From: Zunongwangia sp. ESRF-bin46 | Lineage (GTDB): Bacteria; Bacteroidota; Bacteroidia; Flavobacteriales; Flavobacteriaceae | Length of the DNA: 64,000 bases | Direction of reading: 5' to 3' | Assembly: GCA_002631855.1 (NCBI GenBank) | Contig: NTLF01000014.1 | Coordinates: 361,951 to 425,950 of the forward strand | Position numbers and translations under genes: made by a program | In this document: one piece after another, positions 1 to 9,481 of the stretch | How positions within the stretch are numbered: the first letter of the stretch is position 1 | Layout of the letters: every line of letters begins with the position of its first letter | Notes under the pieces: model-generated | Database searches by the model: none | Told to the model about the DNA's origin: nothing | What the model saw: only the letters and a program-made list of their open reading frames with translations

Positions 1-1637
1 GCATCGCCTATTTCTTCTATTTTTCCTTCATTCATTACTAATAATTGATCCGCCATATACTTTACAACCGCTAAATCATGAGAAATAAAAAGGTACGTAA
101 AGCTGAAATCATCTTTCAGCTCATTCAACAAATTTAAAACCTGTGCTTGTACTGAAATATCCAATGCAGAAACCGACTCGTCACAAATAACCAATTTAGG
201 CTCTAAAGCGATCGTCCGGGCAATACCCACACGTTGCCGCTGCCCACCAGAAAGTTCGTGCGGATATCTATAATAATATGACTCATCTAACCCGACTCGG
301 CTTAATAATTTTTTTGCCTTTTCTTGACGTTCCTTTTTTGATGTACCTATGCCGTGTACTTTCATCGGTTCTATTATAGATTCACCAATTAAAATACGTG
401 GGTTTAAAGACGAATAAGGGTCTTGAAAGATAAGCTGTATCTCTTTGCGTAGTTTTCGTATTTCAGAAGCTTTTAATTGTGTTAACTCTTTCCCGCGATA
501 TAAAATATGCCCTTTTGTGGCTTTTTCCAGCTGCAAAATAGTTTTACCCAACGTTGATTTCCCGCAACCGGACTCACCTACCAAGCCCATGGTTTCACCT
601 TCAAAAATGGCAAAGCTTACATCGTTCACAGCTTTCACACTTTGGTTTGGTTTAAAAAAACCACCATTACTGTAATATTCTTTTTCGAGGTTTTTTACTT
701 CGAGCAAAGGTGTTTGTGTATATATTTTTTTATGTTTTTTCGCACGAGATTGGGATGTTTCAACTATTGGCACAAAGCTGCTATCTGCAATAGAAGCAAT
801 GGTAGGTAGCTTTTCCAGTCGCTTTTCCAAAGTTGGGCGTGAAGCCAATAAGGCTTTAGTGTATTCATCTTTTGGGTTTTTGAATATCTCGATTACGGTG
901 CCCGTTTCTACAATATCACCTTTATACATAACAACAACTCGGTCTGCAATCTCAGAAACCAATGCTAAGTCGTGGGATATAAAAAGTAAGCTCATTCCTG
1001 TTTCTTGCTGCAAATCTTTCAACAACAGCAATATTTCTTTTTGAACAGTAACATCCAGTGCTGTTGTAGGCTCATCGGCAATCAACAATTTAGGTTTACA
1101 AGCAATAGCCATAGCGATCATAACGCGTTGCATTTGCCCTCCGCTTATTTGGTGAGGATACCTATTATAAATTTCTTTAGGTTGTGGGAGCTTGACTTTT
1201 TCAAACAGTGAAAGGGTTTCTTTTTTTCCTTCGGAAGCTGAGTAATTTAAATGATGTTGTAAAATTTCTGAAACTTGAAAACCGCATGTTAAGGAAGGAT
1301 TTAATGCGCTCATGGGTTCTTGGAAAATCATGGCGATTTCTTTTCCCCGAACCTTCCGAAACTCTTTAGCTCCTATTTCTAAAATATTTTTATCCTGAAA
1401 GAGAACTTCACCTTTTATATGCGTTTGTTTTTCGGGCAATAAACCCATTATCGACATTGCTGTGACCGATTTTCCAGAACCAGATTCGCCTACAACGCCA
1501 ACGATCTCATTTTTCCTAATTGAAAAAGAAATATCATGGATTACCTCTACTAAATTGGGGTTTTTTCCACTTTTTCGTTTGGCAGGTCCAAAGGAAATGG
1601 AAAGATTGGTGATTGAAAGAAGTAAATCGTTGTTCAT
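1..1637 (-). CDS. ABC transporter ATP-binding protein with two fused ATPase domains (oligopeptide/nickel type), partial
   Basis: The gene begins at the ATG at 1637 and runs off the left edge; about 545 residues are visible. It carries two complete ABC ATPase domains. The first has Walker A GESGSGKS near residue 51, the SGGQ signature and Walker B LLIADEPTTALD. The second has Walker A GESGCGKS, SGGQ and LVICDESVSALD. This DppD-DppF-like fusion energises peptide or related uptake at the inner membrane; the permease and binding protein are not in the window. A TACATTTG box at 1643-1650 sits 5 bases before the ATG, with no clear -33 element. The family is secure; the substrate cannot be told from sequence. 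Only the last residues of the second domain are missing. Confidence 0.93.
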   Translation of the reverse strand, partial: MNNDLLLSITNLSISFGPAKRKSGKNPNLVEVIHDISFSIRKNEIVGVVGESGSGKSVTAMSIMGLLPEKQTHIKGEVLFQDKNILEIGAKEFRKVRGKEIAMIFQEPMSALNPSLTCGFQVSEILQHHLNYSASEGKKETLSLFEKVKLPQPKEIYNRYPHQISGGQMQRVMIAMAIACKPKLLIADEPTTALDVTVQKEILLLLKDLQQETGMSLLFISHDLALVSEIADRVVVMYKGDIVETGTVIEIFKNPKDEYTKALLASRPTLEKRLEKLPTIASIADSSFVPIVETSQSRAKKHKKIYTQTPLLEVKNLEKEYYSNGGFFKPNQSVKAVNDVSFAIFEGETMGLVGESGCGKSTLGKTILQLEKATKGHILYRGKELTQLKASEIRKLRKEIQLIFQDPYSSLNPRILIGESIIEPMKVHGIGTSKKERQEKAKKLLSRVGLDESYYYRYPHELSGGQRQRVGIARTIALEPKLVICDESVSALDISVQAQVLNLLNELKDDFSFTYLFISHDLAVVKYMADQLLVMNEGKIEEIGD

Positions 1638-2315
1638 TGATTCAAATGTACCAATTTTAACTTTATTTCTAATTTTTTCTTATCCTACATAAACAGTAGG
1701 GTTTACAGATTTTACCTACAAATTTTAACATTTACAGCCGTGTAGTTTATCGATTAAATTTTGATTTTAATAATATTTTGGGTTAATTCGTGTCAGTTTT
1801 TTAACAATTAGCCTGTTTTATTACTATTTATGACGAAAAAGTACATTTTTTATAAAACTGCAAATATCTTTAATTCTGTTAAAGACGTGAAGCGTACTAT
1901 AAAGCAACCACCACGTCTATTTAATACCTCATACTTTTCGCAAAATACGCTTCAGCTTTATCCCTTTTTTCCTCTTTTTCTCTCTTTACCTCTATTTCAA
2001 CATTCGATATTTCCTATAAAATTTTTGTACCACTCTTTTTGGTCAAAGTCTAAGATTACTTACGAGAAAACATAGTAAAACGTATTGCCCCACAATACGG
2101 TATCCCCACAAATATTTAAAATAACAAACCTAATTATTAACCCTTAATATTCACTAATTATGAGAAACAATTATAAAGACCTTGCCGTGGCAACGTCATT
2201 ATTATTAGCTTCAGTTATTGGTTTTATACAGAAAAACTTCAAAGTACCATAAAGCCACTACACGTTTTTCAATCTAAGCAAACCTTTTTTATAACATTTT
2301 AAAATCTCAATCCCT
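1638..2315. other. AT-rich intergenic region between divergent genes
   Basis: This 678-base gap lies between the ABC gene (minus) and the subtilase (plus). It contains a pyrimidine-rich stretch around 1900-2040, a small 7-bp hairpin (2081-2087 with 2093-2099) and one possible 30-codon reading frame at 2160-2252. Near 1755-1785 there are close but imperfect TAnnTTTG-like boxes. No RNA gene or mobile element was recognised. An 81-codon open frame at 1830-2075 is phenylalanine- and serine-rich and looks non-coding. Confidence 0.5.
2160..2252 (+). CDS. possible 30-residue hydrophobic small protein
   Basis: An ATG-initiated frame encodes 30 residues with a central hydrophobic stretch (LAVATSLLLASVIGFI) flanked by basic residues, as in a single-pass small membrane protein or an orphaned signal peptide. 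It ends 63 bases before the subtilase start, so it could be a short upstream cistron. No homologue is recognised and the length alone does not support coding. It could also be chance or a gene remnant. Confidence 0.25.
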   Translation: MRNNYKDLAVATSLLLASVIGFIQKNFKVP

Positions 2316-5300
2316 ATGAAATTTCAGTACTTCCTAAACAGAAGCGTATTTACATTTGCGCTACTTTTAACTGCAGGAATGGCTTTTTCACAAACACAAA
2401 GTCAATTACAACAAATTACAAGTCGTTACGACTTACAGAACTTATCCCAACTTGAAAAAAGATTGGATAGTAAGAACAAACAACAAAAGCAAGAAGTTTT
2501 AGCTTTAGCTCAGCAAAGAAATATAGAAACCAAAATTACATTACCTGATGGAGGTTTTGCTGAACTTCAGTACTTTGCCGATGATGGAAGTCCTATTTAC
2601 TATAGAACTTTTAATGCTAATGCCGCAGTTTCAACAAGAGCTAATTTTCTGAACTCTGGCGGTGGCTTAGGCTTAAACCTTGATGGACAAAATATGATTG
2701 CCTACGTTTGGGATGGCGGTCATGCTAGAGTAACACACCAAGAGTACGATGGCCCTGGAGGCAACAATCGTGTAAGTGTGGAGGACGCATCATCTGAAGG
2801 TGGCACACAACTTAACTTTCACGCTGCCCACGTTACAGGAACAATCACTGCCTCTGGTGTTCAAGCTAGTGCAAAAGGAATGTCTCCACAATCTAAAGTT
2901 AGAGGGTATATGTGGAACAACGATATTGCTGAAGCAACGGCTGCAGCCTCAAACGGAATGCTTCTTTCAAATCATAGTTATGGGTTCCGATCTGATTTAG
3001 TTCCGGATTATTATTTTGGTGCTTATATAACTGAATCTCGTGATTGGGATGAAGTGATGTATAACGCTCCGTATTACCTAATGGTAGTAGCTGCTGGTAA
3101 CGACGGAAACACAAATTATAACGGCTCTCCTTTAAATGGAAATTCTGCATATGATAAATTAACAGGGCATTCCACTTCAAAAAACAACTTAGTAGTTGCT
3201 AATGCGCAAGATGCTAATATAGACTCTAATGGTAATTTAGTAAGTGTTTCTATTAATAGCTCTAGTAGTGAAGGACCAACAGACGACTTAAGAATTAAAC
3301 CAGATATCACTGGAAATGGTACTTCAGTTTATTCTACCTATGAAAATAGTGATACTGCCTACGCAAGTATAACTGGAACCTCAATGGCGTCTCCTAACGT
3401 TACAGGAACTCTTTTACTGTTGCAACAGCATCACAACGATTTAAATGGAAACTTTATGCGTGCCTCTACATTAAAAGGTTTAGCAATGCATACAGCTGAT
3501 GATGCAGGACCTTCTGGGCCTGATGCCGTATATGGTTGGGGACTGTTAAACGCAAAACGTGCTGCTGAAGCAATTAATGATGAAGGTGCTAATTCTATTA
3601 TTGATGAATTAACCTTAAACTCTGGAGAAACCTATACTATTACAGTAGAAGCTGATGGAGTGAATGATTTATTAGCCTCTATATCTTGGACAGATTTACC
3701 AGGAACTGCAACAACACAGACAAACTCTTCAACACCTAGACTAGTGAACGATCTAGACATTAGAGTTACAAAAAGCGGTTCAACTTTTATGCCTTACAAA
3801 CTTACCTCTATAACAAGTAATGGAACGGGTGATAATAACGTAGATCCTTATGAAAGAGTTGATGTTACAAATGCTACAGGAACTTATACAATTACAGTAA
3901 CTAATAAAGGCAATTTAAGTGGCGGAAGTCAAAACTTTAGCTTGATTGTAACTGGAGTTACTGAAGAAAGTGTTGTTTGTGAAGCTACTACACCTGAAAA
4001 CCTAGATGTTTCAGGCGTAGGTTCTAATTCTGCAATTGTGAGCTGGGATGCAGTATCTGGCGCAACCTATGAGGTAAGATACCTTGAAGACGGCACTAGC
4101 TCTTGGACAACACAAGCAGCTTCTGGAGTTTCAGCAACTTTAAGCGGATTGTCCCCTGAAACAGCTTATGAGGTTCAAGTTCGTAGTAAATGTAATGATG
4201 GGAGTACCTCAAACTACTCGTCTTCAGTAAACTTTACAACTTCAGAAGTACAGCTTAATTATTGTGACTCACAAGGAAATAATGTAAGTGATGAATATAT
4301 TGGTCAAGTTGAGATAGGATCAATTGACAACACCTCTGGTTCTGGTAATGGTTATTCAGATTTCACAAACCTAAGTACAGATTTAGCTAAAAACAGTTCA
4401 GCTACTATTACTGTAACACCTGTATGGACCGGAACAGTATATTCTGAAGGATATTCGGCTTGGATAGATTATAATCAAGATGGAGATTTTACAGATAGTG
4501 GAGAGCAAGTATGGACAAGGGCTGCTTCAACAACAACACCTGTTAGCGGAACTTTCACAGTACCATCCTCTGCGTTAAGTGGAAACACAAGAATGCGAAT
4601 TTCAATGAAGTATAATGGCATTCCTTCCTCTTGTGAAACATTTACTTATGGAGAAGTTGAAGACTATACAGTAAACATTACTGGAGGTGGCGCCGATACT
4701 CAGGCACCTTCTGCTCCAACAAGTTTAGCATCTTCAAATGTTACACAAACATCGTTAACATTAAGCTGGAATGCATCAACTGATAACGTTGGCGTTACTG
4801 GCTATGAAGTTTTCCAAGGAAGCACAAGCTTAGGAAATGTAACTGAAACATCAACAAATATCACTGGACTTTCTCCTGCAACTAGTTATACATTTAAAGT
4901 TAGAGCTTTTGATGATGCAGGAAATAATTCAGCAGATAGTAATACCGTTACTGTTTCTACTCTATCGAACAATGTTGAGTATTGTGATTCACAAGGAAAC
5001 AACTCGTCATACGAGTGGGTTGATTTAGTTAGGCTTAATAACTTAAATAATGTTACCGGAAATGATGGTGGATATGCTGATTATACAAACCTATCTGCCA
5101 ATGTTCCTTACGGTTCTAATACCATTTATATTAGTGCTGGTTTCTCTAGCTCTAGCTATACTGAATATTGGAAAATCTGGATTGATTACGATCAAGATGG
5201 AACGTTTGAAAGTAACGAGGTAATTGCAAGTGGTTCTTCTAGTAGCAGTGCAACTTTAAGTGCTACTTTCTCAGTACCTACTTCAGCAATTTCTGGGCAA

Positions 5301-5687
5301 ACTAGAATGCGTGTTTCCATGAAATATAATAGTGCGCAAACTGCTTGCGAATCATTTACATATGGAGAAGTAGAGGACTATACTGTAAATATTGGACAAA
5401 CAGCCAATACTGTTAATAGTGAAGGAGAGAATCAACCTCTAGGTACTTCTGAGGCAGCATTTGGAATTAATATTTACCCAAATCCAGCAAAAAACATTTT
5501 AAATGTTGAATTACTGGATAACAGACAAGCAACGTATAAAATATATAACGTACTTGGCCAACAAGTATTAAACGGTTCTATAAACAGAACTGCAACCATC
5601 AACGTTGACACACTTTCTAACGGTCTGTATCTTGTTAAGATCAATGACGGACAGAAAGAACTGGTAGAACGATTTATTAAAGAGTAG
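2316..5687 (+). CDS. secreted subtilisin-like serine protease with fibronectin III, GEVEDY and T9SS sorting domains
   Basis: A 1123-residue exported protease. Residues 1-25 are a signal peptide. The S8 catalytic domain shows Asp133 (YVWDGG), His169 (FHAAHVTGT), the oxyanion Asn262 (AAGNDG) and Ser356 (GTSMASP). It is followed by a beta-sandwich region, a fibronectin III domain (about 553-640), a GEVEDY domain (about 647-788), a second fibronectin III domain (about 790-885) and a second GEVEDY domain (about 888-1026). Residues about 1051-1123 are a T9SS type A sorting domain (IYPNPAKN, YNVLGQ, GLYLVKI), so the protein should cross the outer membrane by T9SS and be released or anchored at the surface. 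It is monocistronic, with a strong terminator at 5727-5758. The substrate is unknown. Confidence 0.95.
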   Translation: MKFQYFLNRSVFTFALLLTAGMAFSQTQSQLQQITSRYDLQNLSQLEKRLDSKNKQQKQEVLALAQQRNIETKITLPDGGFAELQYFADDGSPIYYRTFNANAAVSTRANFLNSGGGLGLNLDGQNMIAYVWDGGHARVTHQEYDGPGGNNRVSVEDASSEGGTQLNFHAAHVTGTITASGVQASAKGMSPQSKVRGYMWNNDIAEATAAASNGMLLSNHSYGFRSDLVPDYYFGAYITESRDWDEVMYNAPYYLMVVAAGNDGNTNYNGSPLNGNSAYDKLTGHSTSKNNLVVANAQDANIDSNGNLVSVSINSSSSEGPTDDLRIKPDITGNGTSVYSTYENSDTAYASITGTSMASPNVTGTLLLLQQHHNDLNGNFMRASTLKGLAMHTADDAGPSGPDAVYGWGLLNAKRAAEAINDEGANSIIDELTLNSGETYTITVEADGVNDLLASISWTDLPGTATTQTNSSTPRLVNDLDIRVTKSGSTFMPYKLTSITSNGTGDNNVDPYERVDVTNATGTYTITVTNKGNLSGGSQNFSLIVTGVTEESVVCEATTPENLDVSGVGSNSAIVSWDAVSGATYEVRYLEDGTSSWTTQAASGVSATLSGLSPETAYEVQVRSKCNDGSTSNYSSSVNFTTSEVQLNYCDSQGNNVSDEYIGQVEIGSIDNTSGSGNGYSDFTNLSTDLAKNSSATITVTPVWTGTVYSEGYSAWIDYNQDGDFTDSGEQVWTRAASTTTPVSGTFTVPSSALSGNTRMRISMKYNGIPSSCETFTYGEVEDYTVNITGGGADTQAPSAPTSLASSNVTQTSLTLSWNASTDNVGVTGYEVFQGSTSLGNVTETSTNITGLSPATSYTFKVRAFDDAGNNSADSNTVTVSTLSNNVEYCDSQGNNSSYEWVDLVRLNNLNNVTGNDGGYADYTNLSANVPYGSNTIYISAGFSSSSYTEYWKIWIDYDQDGTFESNEVIASGSSSSSATLSATFSVPTSAISGQTRMRVSMKYNSAQTACESFTYGEVEDYTVNIGQTANTVNSEGENQPLGTSEAAFGINIYPNPAKNILNVELLDNRQATYKIYNVLGQQVLNGSINRTATINVDTLSNGLYLVKINDGQKELVERFIKE

Positions 5688-5726
5688 AGTTTAATTAGTT
5701 AGTTTATTTCTTATACCAGAATGAAG

Positions 5727-5758
5727 AAAACCCCCACTCAATTAAGAGTGGGGGTTTT
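5727..5758. terminator. bidirectional intrinsic terminator
   Basis: A perfect 13-bp stem (5727-5739 with 5746-5758) with a 6-base loop ends in a T run on the plus strand and an A run on the left. It lies between the convergent subtilase and exonuclease genes and can end transcription from both. Confidence 0.92.
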
Positions 5759-5777
5759 TGTATTTTACAAGATTACT

Positions 5778-6491
5778 TTAAACCGACAGAACCTCATCTT
5801 CATCTAAAAGTTCTTCATTCCGAAGTTTTAGGAAGATTTGCGCAACGGTAATGGTATCTTTTTCACAATAGATGATGATACGATCTATATCATTTTCTTC
5901 ATAATATACATCTCGTACATCACTGCCATCTATATCATCTTTTGGCGAAGGAATTCCCAATACATGTGCCATTAACTTTAAGGATGTAAAAGTCTTATAA
6001 TCGCCAAATTTCCATAGCTCTAAGGTATCCAAATGCGGAACTTCCCAAGGTTTTTTTCCGAAAAGGTTTAATTTAAATGGCAAGCTTATTCCGTGGATAA
6101 TCATTCTTCGGGCGATGAAGGGAAAATCGAATTCTTTTCCGTTGTGGGCACACAGTACGTGGTGGGGTTTATTAAAATGGGTTTGTAATAGGCTTTTAAA
6201 CTCCCGCAATATTTTTATTTCCTCTCCATGGAAACTCGTCACCCGAAAGTTTCGGATGTCGCCTTTCATTTTAAAATATCCTACCGAAATACAAACAATT
6301 TTCCCAAACTCTGCCCAAATACCAGCTCTATCATAAAACTCTTTTGGAGTAAATTCATCTTTACGTTGATACTGTGTTTTTTGTTCCCATAACAGTTTAG
6401 CTGTATCATCTAGACTATTATAATCTTTGTGTTGAGGCACCGTTTCAATATCCAGAAACAATACGTGCTCCGGGTTTATACGTGTAAGCAT
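5778..6491 (-). CDS. predicted 3'-5' exonuclease (DnaQ-like, PolB exo2 family)
   Basis: A 237-residue RNase H-fold exonuclease. The DEDD carboxylates are visible: FLDIETVP at residues 13-20 (Asp, Glu), AHNGKEFDFPFI in the middle (Asp), and YCEKDTITVAQIF near the C terminus (Asp). The family (PF10108-like, predicted 3'-5' exonuclease related to the proofreading domain of polymerase B) probably trims DNA or RNA ends with two metal ions, in the cytosol. The length is normal. It is a single gene that shares its terminator with the subtilase. The specific physiological role is not known. Confidence 0.85.
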   Translation of the reverse strand: MLTRINPEHVLFLDIETVPQHKDYNSLDDTAKLLWEQKTQYQRKDEFTPKEFYDRAGIWAEFGKIVCISVGYFKMKGDIRNFRVTSFHGEEIKILREFKSLLQTHFNKPHHVLCAHNGKEFDFPFIARRMIIHGISLPFKLNLFGKKPWEVPHLDTLELWKFGDYKTFTSLKLMAHVLGIPSPKDDIDGSDVRDVYYEENDIDRIIIYCEKDTITVAQIFLKLRNEELLDEDEVLSV

Positions 6492-6540
6492 ACTTTTGAA
6501 ATTTTACAATCGGGGAGAATTTAAAACTACAAAAAAATTA

Positions 6541-7686
6541 CTAATTCGCACCTAGCATACTATACGCTTCTTCCATATACGTATAAAAATCCTTGCTGAA
6601 AGGATCGTCACCCTTTTTACCACGGTGATGCCCTAACCGAACAATTATAACGTCATCTTCAGGAATTACAATCACATACTGCCCTAAAATACCGCGCATG
6701 GCAAATACTTCTTTCCCATTATGATTATTTAACCAAAATCCATAACCATACTCTGGACTTTCCTTAAATCGAGGCCTTATGGATTTAGCCACAAAAGCAG
6801 AATCCAATAGTTGTTTCCCGTTCCATTTTCCGAAGTCTTTGTATAACTTTCCAAAACGTGCAAAATCACGGGCGTTGGAGCCAATACAACAATATGCTTT
6901 CACCAAACGATGATCTTCATCATCCACTTGCCACAAAGCTGGGTTTTCAGCACCCATTGGTTCCCAAAAGCTTTCCCGTAAATATGAAGATAAATTCATA
7001 CTAGTAGATTGAATAGCCTTCTGAATTACCATTGCCAACAATTGAGTATTCCCACTTAAATATTTATACTTTTCCCCTGGATTTTCTACCACTTTTAGGT
7101 TGAGGATGGTTTCGGCTAGATTATCATCATAATAAGCACGAGCCGTGATCCCGAATGGGTTTTTGTATGATTCGTCCCAATTTAGGCCAGACGCCATAGA
7201 AGAAAGATCTCCCACTGTTAAATTAGTGTTTTTAAATTCAGGATAAAAGTCGCTAACAGGTTGGTCTAAACTTTTAATGTACCCATCGTCAATTGCTTTG
7301 CCCAGTAAGGCAGAAACCACACTTTTTACCATGGAAAACGAATTGGTTTGTGAGGTTTCGCTATAACCTTCAGCATACTTTTCATACCAAATACTGTCGT
7401 TTTTAATGATTAAAAATGCTATCGTCCCCAATTCTTCATTTGTTTTGGTAAGTGTTTCAGTTGGCCCTACAGTATTGTAATTTTCGGCTTTGGGCCAAGG
7501 TTGTGGATTACTACTTGCTGAGATAGTTTCACTTTCAAAATACTTGAAATCATCTATAAAAGCCGTGGTATGACCAGTAAAATAAACCACGCGGATGCCT
7601 TTTAATACGTAATTGTAATCGGTTAGGTATAAAACAAGTACAAGTATCGCTACAATACCAACAAACCAAATAATGAATTTCTTCAT
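6541..7686 (-). CDS. membrane-anchored serine hydrolase (beta-lactamase / penicillin-binding fold)
   Basis: A 381-residue protein with one N-terminal membrane segment (residues 4-21), so the enzyme domain faces the periplasm. The nucleophile motif SMVK gives Ser118 and Lys121, and the second motif is YLSGN (209-213). A C-terminal stretch ending MRGILGQYVIVIP stands where the third motif of the class C/esterase group lies. The family includes DD-peptidases, esterases and 6-aminohexanoate hydrolases, and the true substrate cannot be predicted. A TATATTTG box at 7706-7713 lies 20 bases upstream of the ATG. Confidence 0.85.
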   Translation of the reverse strand: MKKFIIWFVGIVAILVLVLYLTDYNYVLKGIRVVYFTGHTTAFIDDFKYFESETISASSNPQPWPKAENYNTVGPTETLTKTNEELGTIAFLIIKNDSIWYEKYAEGYSETSQTNSFSMVKSVVSALLGKAIDDGYIKSLDQPVSDFYPEFKNTNLTVGDLSSMASGLNWDESYKNPFGITARAYYDDNLAETILNLKVVENPGEKYKYLSGNTQLLAMVIQKAIQSTSMNLSSYLRESFWEPMGAENPALWQVDDEDHRLVKAYCCIGSNARDFARFGKLYKDFGKWNGKQLLDSAFVAKSIRPRFKESPEYGYGFWLNNHNGKEVFAMRGILGQYVIVIPEDDVIIVRLGHHRGKKGDDPFSKDFYTYMEEAYSMLGAN

Positions 7687-7757
7687 AAAGAATAGAATTT
7701 ACTCTCAAATATAGAGAAACAGTACTAGTAAACTAATTGAATGGTAAGTAAAAATAG

Positions 7758-8243
7758 TTAAAACAATTCCCCTTGTTTAACCGGACTTTCGTGTTGTAAT
7801 AGCCATTTTTTACGGTGCAATCCTCCTGCATAACCCGTTAAAGAGCCATCACTGCCAATAACACGATGACACGGAATAATAATAGAAATTGGGTTTTTAC
7901 CATTAGCTGAAGCGGCTGCCCGAATCACTTTTGGATCACCCAAAGCATTTGCCATTTTTTGGTAGCTGGTGGTTTTACTAAAAGGGATTTCCTGTAATTG
8001 GCTCCACACTTTTTGTTGAAATTCCGTTCCTTGTGGATTTAATGGAATATTAAAATCCTTTCGATTGCCTTCAAAATATTCGGTTAGTTGTTGAAGTGCT
8101 TTTTGAAGCGGTTCAGGAAGTGTTTCTGAAGTAGTTGTTCTTGAAGAAATTTCGTCTTCGACAAATATTGCTGAGACCAAACCAGAAACATCACCTTTCA
8201 ATTCCATCCAACCTATCGGACTTTTTAAAAAGGCCGTTTTCAT
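7758..8243 (-). CDS. ogt: methylated-DNA--protein-cysteine S-methyltransferase
   Basis: A 161-residue suicide repair protein that moves methyl groups from O6-methylguanine to its own cysteine. The acceptor is Cys125 in IIPCHRVIGSDG, followed by the conserved GYAGGLHRKKWLL. The helix-turn-helix part with the arginine finger (KVIRAAASANGKNP) is also present. It has no Ada-type regulatory domain, so it is the Ogt/MGMT form. Its ATG overlaps the stop of the upstream CBS-domain gene by 4 bases, which suggests translational coupling. Confidence 0.95.
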   Translation of the reverse strand: MKTAFLKSPIGWMELKGDVSGLVSAIFVEDEISSRTTTSETLPEPLQKALQQLTEYFEGNRKDFNIPLNPQGTEFQQKVWSQLQEIPFSKTTSYQKMANALGDPKVIRAAASANGKNPISIIIPCHRVIGSDGSLTGYAGGLHRKKWLLQHESPVKQGELF

Positions 8244-9355
8244 GATGGGTCTTGGTCTTTGGTGTTTTCTTTGTCTTGCTTAATATCTTTTTCGGGAATA
8301 TCACTGAGCTCAATCCCCATGCGCTTAGCACGGCGTTCCCAGTTTTTACGGGCTTGTACTTGCATATCCTCAATGGCATCGCTTTCGTCCATGATTTCAA
8401 GCCCTAAGAGGGTTTCAATGATATCTTCCATAGTAACCACGCCAATAGTATTTCCAAATTCATCAACAACCGAAGCGATGTGAACGCGTTGTTTAATAAA
8501 CGTTTCGAACAAGTCTGGAATGGGCTTATCGGCATCGACTACAAATATCTCCCGCTTTAATTCCATTAATTGCATTTCACCATGTTCTTCCACAATTTGC
8601 TCTAGAATATCATCACGAAGTACAAAACCAGTTATATTATGTGTTTTCTCACGATACACAGGAATTCTTGAAAATCGAAGGTTTTTATGTTGGGAGTGAA
8701 AATTTTTCAACGACATGTCTTCATTTTCCAGCGTTACTACTGGAAAAGGGGTCATTACATCTTTTGCTTTAACCGATTTAAACACCAATAGATTTTTAAT
8801 TACTGTAGTCTCATTTTCTTCAAAAACACCTTCTTCTTCTGCAGCATCGGTAATTGCAATAAACTCTTCCCTACTCATGGTACTAACGTGAGCAGATTTA
8901 CCAATAAGCCTCGTGGTAAGCATTAAAAGCCATAAAATACCTGTATACTTAAGTGGAAATATGATAATCTTTAAAAATTTAGCAGTAAAATTACCCAAGG
9001 ATTTCCAGTAGGTAGCGCCTATTGTTTTAGGGATAATTTCAGAAACAATTAAAATCAATACCGTCATTATTGCCGAAACAATACCTACCATACCTCCAGA
9101 GGGCCATACTTTTTCAGCTTGTACCCCAACCAAAATGGCTCCCACGGTATGGGCTATGGTATTGAGGGTTAAAATAGCGATAAGAGGCTTATCAATATCC
9201 TTTTTAAAATTAGCCAAGGTCAAGGCGTAATTTTTCCCTTCATTTTTTTTCATTTTTATGTATGTGGGCGTAAAGCTTAAGAGAGCTGCTTCTAAAATAG
9301 AGCAGAGAAATGAAAAGAAAATGGATATAAGAGCATACAGTATGAGTAGTGTCAT
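8240..9355 (-). CDS. CNNM/HlyC-CorC family transporter-like protein with CBS pair
   Basis: A 371-residue inner membrane protein. Residues 1-135 hold the DUF21 (CNNM) transmembrane domain with three to four membrane segments. A cytosolic linker (MSREEFIAITDAAEEEGV) leads to two CBS domains (about 190-320: VKAKDVMTPFPVV and VDEFGNTIGVVTMEDI), which usually bind adenine nucleotides. Members have been linked to Mg or Co efflux. The C-terminal CorC/HlyC domain seems to be absent or very short; the end is a charged tail. It is first in a two-gene unit with ogt. The ion specificity is inferred from the family only. Confidence 0.88.
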   Translation of the reverse strand: MTLLILYALISIFFSFLCSILEAALLSFTPTYIKMKKNEGKNYALTLANFKKDIDKPLIAILTLNTIAHTVGAILVGVQAEKVWPSGGMVGIVSAIMTVLILIVSEIIPKTIGATYWKSLGNFTAKFLKIIIFPLKYTGILWLLMLTTRLIGKSAHVSTMSREEFIAITDAAEEEGVFEENETTVIKNLLVFKSVKAKDVMTPFPVVTLENEDMSLKNFHSQHKNLRFSRIPVYREKTHNITGFVLRDDILEQIVEEHGEMQLMELKREIFVVDADKPIPDLFETFIKQRVHIASVVDEFGNTIGVVTMEDIIETLLGLEIMDESDAIEDMQVQARKNWERRAKRMGIELSDIPEKDIKQDKENTKDQDPS

Positions 9356-9429
9356 TCCTTTAAAGATAAATTTTGACTAAAATAAAAATTTAATGGCGAT
9401 TTTATGGCAAGGTAATGTTAATAACATAA

Positions 9430-9457
9430 AAAAAGGGGCAAAAAGTCGCCCCTTTTT
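9430..9457 (-). terminator. intrinsic terminator
   Basis: A 10-bp perfect stem (9430-9439 with 9448-9457; GC-rich core ggggc/gcccc) with an 8-base loop lies 25 bases beyond the stop of the 9482-9943 gene. A runs at 9428-9434 give the T tract on the minus strand. Confidence 0.85.
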
Positions 9458-9481
9458 CCAAAATCAATCAATCACTGCTTA

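Noticed and set aside
445-1692. Several plus-strand open frames inside the ABC gene
   Set aside because: They are antisense to a clear double-ATPase reading frame and have no domain content.
1830-2075. 81-codon open frame in the intergenic region
   Set aside because: Phe- and Ser-rich low-complexity translation, no family signal, no start-site features.
2081-2099. 7-bp hairpin in the first intergenic region
   Set aside because: Too short and without a T tract; expected by chance in AT-rich DNA.
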